From Talaromyces rugulosus (lineage: Eukaryota > Ascomycota > Eurotiomycetes > Eurotiales > Trichocomaceae): a DNA stretch of 64,000 bases. Below, piece after piece: positions 57,338 through 64,000 of this stretch (the first letter of the stretch is position 1; every line of letters begins with the position of its first letter). The translations under genes and the position numbers were made by a program. Below the pieces are notes generated by a model. The model saw only the letters and a list, made by a program, of their open reading frames with translations. It did no database searches and was not told the DNA's origin. The DNA is taken from assembly GCF_013368755.1 (NCBI RefSeq), contig NC_049564.1:1744001-1808000 (forward strand), in the 5' to 3' direction.

Positions 57338-58537
57338 ATGAAGACTTCTACCGTCGCCACCACCTTTGCCCTCGCGGCTTCGGTTTCCGCCCAGAACCTC
57401 ATCAGCCTGCCCGTCAACCTCTGCGCTGGCATTCTCGGCGAAGCTTCTTGCAACCAGTTGAACAGCAACACCAACTCCGATGGATTGATCAACATTCCTG
57501 TGGATGCCTGTGCCGCAGTTCTCGGCCAGGCCAAGTGTAACCAGGCCCAGCAGGCTTCTACTTCCTCTGCTGCTTCCTCTTCTGCTTCTTCTAAGGATCT
57601 CATCAGCGTCCCCATCGGTCTCTGCGCTGGCATTCTCGGCAAAGCTTCTTGCAACCAGGCAAGCAGCGACAGCAGCTCCGGTGGATTGATCAACGTGCCC
57701 TTGAACGCCTGTGTCGCAGCTCTCGGCCAGGTCAAGTGTGACCAGGCCCACCAAGCTTCCAGCGACCAGGGCTCTCTTATCAACGTTCCTATCAACGTCT
57801 GCTTGGCTGTCTTGGGCGAGGCCCACTGCCAGCAGTCGAGCAGCAGCTCCGGCGGCCTCATCAACATCCCCATCAATCTTTGCCTTGCTGTCCTGGGTGA
57901 GGCTGACTGCAACTCGACTGGCGATGATGGCAACACTGCCACTGCTACCGCTACTGCCACTGCCACCGGTACTGCTACTGCTACTGCTACCGCTACCGCT
58001 ACCGCTACTGCCACTGGTACTGCTCCTGGTATTGCCACCGGCACTGCTACTGCCACTGCTACTGCTACTGGTACCGCCACTGGCATTGCTACTGGCACTG
58101 CTACTGGTGCTGTTACCGGCACCGCTACTGGCACAGGTGCCTCAATTCCCAACGGTCCTGCCTCTGGCACTCCTACCGGTGTTGCTATCGGAACCGGTAA
58201 CCCTGGTCCTAACGGCCCTGCCACCACTGGCATCCCACCCAACGCCCCTGGATCCAGCTCTGTCGCAGTATCCGGTTCCTCCACCCTCGTGGTCAGCTAC
58301 ACCAGCGTCGTTACTGTCTGCCCATGTGAGGCCAGCTCGACCTTGGTCCCAACCCCCAAGCCTAACGGCCCAGCTCAACCTAACGGCCCAGCTCAGCCCA
58401 CTGGAGTTGTCCCTAGACCCTCGACTGTGCCCCCCAGCACTCCACCGGCTCCTTTCGTCGGTGCTGCTGGCCGCTTTGAGATGTCCGCCTTGACCGTGGT
58501 CATTGGTGCCGCTGCTGCTCTCGCATTCAACCTTTAA
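57338..58537 (+). CDS. Modular cysteine-pair wall protein with GPI-type C-terminus
   Basis: A single exon of 399 residues. The signal peptide is MKTSTVATTFALAASVSA. Then follow six modules of a LI(S/N)xPxxxCxxxLGxxxC pattern, each with two cysteines: LISLPVNLCAGILGEASCNQ, LINIPVDACAAVLGQAKCNQ, LISVPIGLCAGILGKASCNQ, LINVPLNACVAALGQVKCDQ, LINVPINVCLAVLGEAHCQQ and LINIPINLCLAVLGEADC. They lie between residues 21 and about 195, separated by Ser/Gln-rich linkers. A long Thr-Ala/Thr-Gly dipeptide tract (TATATATATGT..) comes next, then NGPAQP repeats, a CPCE motif and a hydrophobic GPI-like end (SALTVVIGAAAALAFNL). It is likely a structural wall or adhesin-like protein; the repeat family is not one I can name. 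An antisense frame across it is an artefact of the repeats. Confidence 0.9.
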   Translation: MKTSTVATTFALAASVSAQNLISLPVNLCAGILGEASCNQLNSNTNSDGLINIPVDACAAVLGQAKCNQAQQASTSSAASSSASSKDLISVPIGLCAGILGKASCNQASSDSSSGGLINVPLNACVAALGQVKCDQAHQASSDQGSLINVPINVCLAVLGEAHCQQSSSSSGGLINIPINLCLAVLGEADCNSTGDDGNTATATATATATGTATATATATATATATGTAPGIATGTATATATATGTATGIATGTATGAVTGTATGTGASIPNGPASGTPTGVAIGTGNPGPNGPATTGIPPNAPGSSSVAVSGSSTLVVSYTSVVTVCPCEASSTLVPTPKPNGPAQPNGPAQPTGVVPRPSTVPPSTPPAPFVGAAGRFEMSALTVVIGAAAALAFNL

Positions 58538-59175
58538 GTTCGCACGACCCAACATTTTTACTTCTGTTGCTCTTGATTATACCTACGACAAGATATAAGC
58601 CCGCGCCACGCGAATCGACTCGATGTGTCCCGGTCTTCATGCCCGGCCGATCTTGTCTTCTCATTGATGGATAATCTGATTTATTATAACTTGTTTTATA
58701 CCCTGAACGCGCGGAAATTTGAGAATTTGATATTTGGAACAAAAATCAAAGACCTTTCGCAATTTATCCGTGCGCTTAATTCTTAGTATTTAATCTTCGA
58801 CCCCGATGTTAGGGAATACATGACTTCCCAGTCATTCATTTTGCTGGGTGTTGTCATAACTTTTTTTTTGATACTTCATGTGACCTAACTTTCGGTCCTA
58901 TTATTGGAGCTTTATGATGGTCTGTACTTAACGTAGCGTTGGTTCGCAATGAATGAGATTACTTATTCTATTATTAACATTTCGCATCTAAGACAAAGGA
59001 AGGATTCTAATTATGGATATTCTGGAACGCCATTGACTTGGTATTGAACTCTAGTCTTACTAGATCGTGGGACTAGCAAATTTTTATTCCAAAATTTCAG
59101 GTGAAATGTCTGGACGATTAGGGAAGGGATTATTGTATTATTGGTTCGGACGCGTCATGTATTAATCAACTATTA
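58538..59175. other. Convergent 3' intergenic region
   Basis: 638 bp of AT-rich sequence with T runs. No coding frame is supported. Confidence 0.5.
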
Positions 59176-61128
59176 TTAATAAACTATGACTCTGACCCCT
59201 TTGCTATCCAATTTTACGCGCGGCGTAAAAAAGTCGTATCGATATCGCACATCACTTTCATCGGTCTCGTGTAATTCAAAGTCGAATCGTCTAAACATCA
59301 TTCCCATTGCAAAGTAGAGCTCGGTCCATGCGAGACTTGTTGGTGTTAGCTGTCTTGTACTGTCTTGTACTGACTGCCCTTTTTGACAGAAAAAAGGAAA
59401 GAAAAAAAAAAGAAAAAAAGAAAAAACTTACTTCAAGCCCAAACAGATCCTCGTCCCCTTTCCAAACGACACTAAATACTGTTCAAGGGGCCTCCCATCC
59501 GGTGCCTTGGGCTCCTGGAGCCATCGTTCAGGCGCAAAGCGAAATGAATCCGGAAATATACTTTCGTCGTGATGCACATCCACAATGGTCATGCTGACCT
59601 TGGTATTCTTTGGAATAGTGTATACCTTGCCGTTATTCTCATACTTTAGAATTCGATCCGGATGTCGTCGTGGATTCCGCGCAGATATGCCGTACGATAA
59701 TCGGAGAGATTCTTGAATACATGCTCTCAAATACGGCAATTTCTCGAACTCGTGCAATGACGGCATAGTCCTGTATCCTAGCGGGAAAGCAGCGAATAAC
59801 TCATCCTGGAGTAGTCGACGAATGTGTGGTGTGTTGACGATATGGTATATACCCACGCTCAACGCAAACGCAGTGGTCTCAACGCCCGCGGCGACCAGGA
59901 GCTGCGCTTCGTCGGCAAGACGTTGCTGCGACTTGTCGCTCGCAGGGAGAGTTTTCGAAGAAAGAATCTCGGAGAAAATCGTCGTGTTTGCCGTTTTCTT
60001 GGAGGTTTCTTCTTCTGTTTTCTCCGTCTCTTGACCGTGTTCTGCATTTTCGCGAATCTTGCGCCCAATTATGGACCATTGGTCCTGGTAGAAAAGCGCA
60101 TGTTAGGTTTGGTTCGTTTTTTCTTCTTCATTCATTTCGTGTGTTAAATGGGACATACCTTCTTAAGGCGAAGTAGACTTGCCATGGGTGGTTGGATTCT
60201 TTCCACCCACTTATCCGGCAGCAAATTCATTATCTAGAGTATTTTCAATCAGCACCGCTTTTTCCCATAAAGCGTCGTAAACCAAAGAGCAAAAATTACA
60301 GCAATAGCCCACGGAAAGAAAGAGGCGACATGCGCCGAGCTTCCGATCGCCATAAACGCTTCATGAAAGGATTCAAATGTCGGCGACTGGAGCTGCTTGT
60401 AACTGAACCCAAACGCATATTCCATGATAATGTCGCCAGTGAAAGCGGGCAGCATCTCGGTTACCGATAGAGGCTCTTTGGTAGCTCTATATTCTGCTAT
60501 CCGTTTGCAAAGTACTTCAGTTTGTTGCCGGATAAGTTGTTCGAGAGAGAGAATAGAGCGACGCGAGAACCTTTGGGCAGGTTACCTGTTAGATTGATGT
60601 AGCACGGGTGGGGGATAAGATGAGTACATAGGATTTAGGGTCGCTCGTCGACGCCGATGAATCGTCGCATCGCTCGTGGTAAAGACAGACCCAGGACTGC
60701 CGAATTTCACGTCCCATCCTGGCTTTTCGACGCGAGGGTTTTTTGTATAGACTTCATCGTAAAAGGTTGGATCGCGGATGTGAATCTCATCCGGCGCAAC
60801 TCGAATGATCGGGCCTGGGAGGGTTTTATTTAGCAACCAGTCATTAATTTAAAAATCGGAAAAGCCGGGTGATACCATATTTGTCATGCAGCTTGTTAAT
60901 ATGGAACGAATACTGCCCGCTCAGCGCAATCTCGTAGTATGCCTCGTACCATCGTGTCACCGCAGCCAGTTTTGGGCCGGGGATATGCGCTATCGGACTC
61001 AAAAACGCTCGATAGATAGAGCGAGTGACTAGGTACGACAGCCACCCTAGTAGCAACAACTTGGGCCATGATATAGCCAGCAGTGGATGCTCAGCTATCG
61101 CTTCTGCTACTTTACCCAGACCGGCCAT
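59176..61128 (-). CDS. Cytochrome P450 monooxygenase
   Basis: Six exons join in phase: 60876-61128, 60628-60814, 60300-60570, 60159-60233, 59432-60084 and 59176-59335, giving 532 residues. An N-terminal anchor (LLAISWPKLLLLGWLSYLVT) is followed by the Pro-rich hinge HIPGPKL. The I-helix reads VAAGVETTA, the K-helix ESLR (the ExxR), then PERW, and the haem loop FGKGTRICLG with the ligand Cys. The third intron uses AAAG after a CTAAC branch point; the earlier CAG gives a stop. The last exon ends DFFTPRVKLDSKGVRVIVY. Sequence features in the HKYGPIIRVAPDEIHIRDPTF region recall fungal biosynthetic P450s annotated as trichodiene-oxygenase-like. The substrate is unknown. It is divergent from a methyltransferase gene with 587 bp between starts. 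Confidence 0.93.
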
Positions 61129-61715
61129 GCTGCTTGCTGACTTCTATCCCAGTCGCGGGCAGCTAGCTTCGTTGATGAGCGGCGAATCTCCCAGGTGATA
61201 ACATGGATTTCAAACATAAAATAAAAGTAAAAATAAAATAAAAGAGGGTGGATTAAATTCCGGGGTCGTGCCGTCTTTTCTGCTTTTCTGCATTTGCCGT
61301 CATCGCCGGTTGACGGGGCGAATAGCAATACGACTTGCCACATATAGCTGTTGTACTAAGATAACTTTTGAGTTTCAATAACGATTTGGGTGGTCAGGCC
61401 AGTCATTAGCGATTCATTAGGCAGCGTGCTGAGTGGCCATCGTATGATCCATCTGCAGCTATGGCCGGCGGACTGGCCGGTGGACCGGACCGGCGCTTGC
61501 GTGTTTGCCAACGGTGCATTTAATTATTATTGATTGCAGTTGGTGGTGCGAGACTAGGCTAAGCACATAGTAATAAAAGACTGGGAAGTTCTGCAGGCTG
61601 ATGCGACAACACACATGGTTCTTGTTTTTTCGCATGTGAACGCCTTTTATTCGTTTTCTCCGAGAAATTTCAGCACGGGCGGGCGACCGACATTGATCGA
61701 TATACATCAATAAAA
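61129..61715. promoter_or_regulatory. Shared divergent promoter of P450 and methyltransferase
   Basis: 587 bp with no coding frame. An inverted-type GGCCGGCGGACTGGCCGGTGGACCGG block sits near 61463-61488. A bidirectional promoter is inferred from position; no binding site was identified. Confidence 0.45.
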
Positions 61716-62908
61716 ATGACCGGCCAAAGCGCAAACCCAGACGCAGACGCCCACGAACAAGAAATTGCTGCCCCAGCAGCGATCGTCGAAACCGTCGCCA
61801 ATCCTGAAGCGCCAGCGCCCGCGCCTGTTCCTGCGCAGACTCCGACTCCTCCCCAGCCCATCGAAATCGACACCGACGAAGCAAACAGCGATGACCGCGA
61901 TTCCGCCCTCGACTCAGACGAGAACTCGACGACGAGCGCCTCTCTCTCCTCGTCGATCCTAGACTACCAGTATGCGAACGGCCGAAGATATCACGCCTAC
62001 AAGAAGGGCGCTTATCTGCTTCCGAACGACGAAGAAGAGCAAGACCGCTTAGATCTCCTCCACCATGTATTCCTGCTTATTCTCAACGGCCGTCTGTTCA
62101 CCTCGCCAATATCTAATCCGCAGCGTGTGCTGGATGTCGGAACAGGCACCGGCCTCTGGGCGATGGACACGGCCGACGAATTCCCCTCAGCACAGGTCAT
62201 CGGCACAGACCTGAGTCCCATCCAGCCCGGATGGGTGCCGCCAAATGTGCAGTTTTATATCGACGATGTCGAGAACGAGTGGATGTACGACGAGGATGAC
62301 GCTTTTGATTTGGTGCACACTCGTGTCATGGGCGGTAGCATCGGCGACTGGGACAAGTTTGTGCGTCAAGCGTACACGCACCTGAAGCCCGGTGGTTGGG
62401 TGGAGCTACAGGAGCCTGAGTCATGGTTTGCCTCAGAAGATGATTCCATAAATAGGGTGCCATTTACACATCAATTTCAAGAAAAATGTGTCCAGGCCGC
62501 ACAGAAATTCGGCAAGGAGATCAACCTAGCTCATACACATAAACAACGCCTGCTTGACGCTGGCTTTGTCGATGTACGGGACGAAATTATTAAGGTATGT
62601 TTGTTTCTCTTTACTCTATTATAGTATATTATATTATCATTTTTGCAACCGTTGTCTAATATTTACTTGTATAGGTTCCCACCGGGGTCTGGCCCAAGGA
62701 CCCCAGACTGAAGGAAATCGGCCGGTACTGGCGAGAGCACATGATCAGTGGCGTCGAAGTATACACGCTAGGATTTATCGGGCAGATTCTTGGCTGGAGT
62801 GAGATTGAATGTCGCGTGCTGGCGGCCAAAGTCACTGAAGAGCTGCGAGACCGCAAGAACCACTTGTATATCCCCTTGCACATTACATGCGGACGCAAGC
62901 CGTCATGA
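61716..62908 (+). CDS. LaeA-like SAM-dependent methyltransferase
   Basis: Exons 61716-62594 and 62675-62908 join in phase to 370 residues. The ~65 residues at the N-terminus are Ala/Pro/Glu/Asp-rich and probably disordered. The class I methyltransferase motif I is LDVGTGTGLWAMDTADEFP, followed by VIGTDLSPIQPGWVPPN (motif II, acidic loop) and YTHLKPGGWVELQEPE (motif post-II). This is the LaeA/UMTA-type family of fungi. LaeA itself is a global regulator of secondary metabolism in the nucleus; many LaeA-like proteins instead act in single gene clusters. The divergent P450 would fit a small biosynthetic pair. The methyl acceptor cannot be inferred. Confidence 0.92.
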
Positions 62909-63128
62909 TGGGTTGAATACTTTTTACGCGGGTGGCCAGTATATTGATGATATGAACCCAACCGGCGCAATAGCGCAATCTATGACATTGATGAATCTAT
63001 TTATTTCTAAGAGGTGTTCAACTTTTCAACATTGAATCTATCGTCGTGGCTGCAAATAACCCGAAATACCCCGCTCCCCGCAAACACACAAGTTCTACCC
63101 GAAAAGATTAGACCATGTATGACAGATA

Positions 63129-64000
63129 TCATTCCATGGCACTTGGTGCCAACTGTGGACGTGCTTTCCTTGAAGCAGGCCGTACGTCCTGTTGGGAGGG
63201 CTCGTCAGGGCCTATGGCTTCTCTCTCACAAACTTGCGTAAACAACACCACGAACTTGTGGTCCAAGAAGCTTGTAAGCAACTTGTCACGATTGGTCGTG
63301 GATAACCAGGTCCCCGCCAACCGATCAGCTTCAATAATGATTTCTTCATCAGCAATACGTTGCGTCAGCGTGTCCCTTCCAAGCCGCAACCGAGCCTTTG
63401 CGCGTAGGTAATACGCCCCGCAAATCGCATCAGGCATTTGCCTTTCGTGGCTTAGTTGTCTCCAATGTATGCCGAAGTGGTCGTAAAAGGCATCGTCAAG
63501 CGTCTGGAAGTTTGGATCCTTCGAGTCTGTGTGCAGAATTTCCCTGAGCCGCTTCAAGATTCGTAAATCTATCGCCGCTGCGCTAGGGACAGGAGCATTT
63601 TTGAGTGCGGCCATGTCTTGTTCGAGAGCGGCAACCCTTTCGGCGAGTCTTTTGAGTTCGTGGCTTTGCCGCTGGTAGACTGTTGTAGATATGTTTGTGC
63701 TCCCTTCGAGGGCGGTGAATTTCTGTTCCAGTTGCGTAGCTTTCTCTTCGTTGCCGTTGACGCGTCTCTTGATCGCGGCGATATCAAGTGAATTGTCGAT
63801 ACTTTGGTGGTCGATTTGATCCAGTCGAATGGCTTCCCGACGTTTTTTGTCGTCGACCTCTTCCCTGTTTCTTAAGTACTCATACATGTCGGACCGCACT
63901 CTTTGTTCATGCTCATCCACAAGCTGGCTAGACACCCGGGAACGGCCGCGAAAAGTTCTCCATCTAGATTCAGGGTCGTCGGGGCTAAGAATGGCTGTTG
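63129..64000 (-). CDS. Coiled-coil protein, 5' end outside window
   Basis: The frame is open from the right edge to the stop at 63129-63131, so at least 290 codons of the gene's C-terminal part are present and the start lies beyond 64000. The first residues seen are TAILSPDDPESRWRTFRGR. A long helical region has heptad-like Leu/Ala (LKRLAERVAALEQDMAALKN) and follows a charged segment with QLEQKFTALE. A C-terminal half (ILKRLREILHTDSKDPN.., FVVLFTQVCERE) has no catalytic motif I know. The protein is probably cytosolic; function unknown. It converges on the methyltransferase gene, 220 bp away. Confidence 0.72.
   Translation of the reverse strand, partial: TAILSPDDPESRWRTFRGRSRVSSQLVDEHEQRVRSDMYEYLRNREEVDDKKRREAIRLDQIDHQSIDNSLDIAAIKRRVNGNEEKATQLEQKFTALEGSTNISTTVYQRQSHELKRLAERVAALEQDMAALKNAPVPSAAAIDLRILKRLREILHTDSKDPNFQTLDDAFYDHFGIHWRQLSHERQMPDAICGAYYLRAKARLRLGRDTLTQRIADEEIIIEADRLAGTWLSTTNRDKLLTSFLDHKFVVLFTQVCEREAIGPDEPSQQDVRPASRKARPQLAPSAME

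Noticed and set aside
57283..58284. Long minus-strand frame (333 aa) opposite the six-module wall protein
   Set aside because: Its content (VAVAVAVPVAVP runs) is the mirror of the Thr-Ala/Thr-Gly repeats; no signal or family features, and the plus-strand gene is convincing.

Overview
This window is nuclear DNA of a filamentous ascomycete, most likely a Eurotiomycete (Aspergillus/Penicillium/Talaromyces type). The evidence is short introns (about 50-120 bp) with GT..AG ends and CTNAC-like branch points, compact genes on both strands, and fungal families: NTE1, MED17, ISN1, a two-half phosphofructokinase, a DFG5-type mannanase, sedolisin, SNG1-like, Con-6, a P450 and a LaeA-like methyltransferase. 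Exon structures were rebuilt by eye, by joining reading frames at splice consensus sites and checking phase. No search or alignment was run.

Left part (1-20 kb): the C-terminal end of NTE1, a secreted GH1 beta-glycosidase, Mediator subunit MED17, IMP 5'-nucleotidase ISN1 (eight exons, three of them tiny), a one-TM unknown protein, a short-chain reductase, an unknown protein with a tentative AhpD-like look, phosphofructokinase, a GH76 (DFG5/DCW1) cell-wall enzyme and a Ser/Thr-rich secreted protein.

Middle (20-43 kb): an Ala/Ser-rich GPI-type wall protein, a NACHT-like protein whose P-loop is degenerate, an atypical SDR and a DJ-1/Hsp31-like protein. Next is a 4.9-kb gene-poor stretch with a 112-bp tandem repeat, an orphan promoter-like segment and decayed coding fragments. 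Then come an MFS sugar transporter (with a 17-nt exon), a sedolisin protease, an NmrA-like protein, an 8-Cys GPI-type protein and a TauD/TfdA dioxygenase.

Right part (43-64 kb): a 3.9-kb gene-poor stretch, an SNG1-like membrane protein, a three-exon Con-6 gene with no long ORF, a MITE-like inverted-repeat element, an APH/choline-kinase-like protein, a CxxC hypothetical, another gene-poor stretch, a modular cysteine-pair wall protein, a divergent P450/LaeA-like methyltransferase pair, and a coiled-coil protein running off the right edge.

The window mixes housekeeping genes (MED17, ISN1, pfkA, NTE1) with accessory surface, secretion and possible secondary-metabolism genes. Five cell-wall or surface genes occur here: GH76, the Ser/Thr-rich protein, the Ala/Ser-rich protein, the 8-Cys protein and the six-module protein. 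The strongest candidates for something undescribed are the six-module two-Cys wall protein and the P-loop-less NACHT-like protein.
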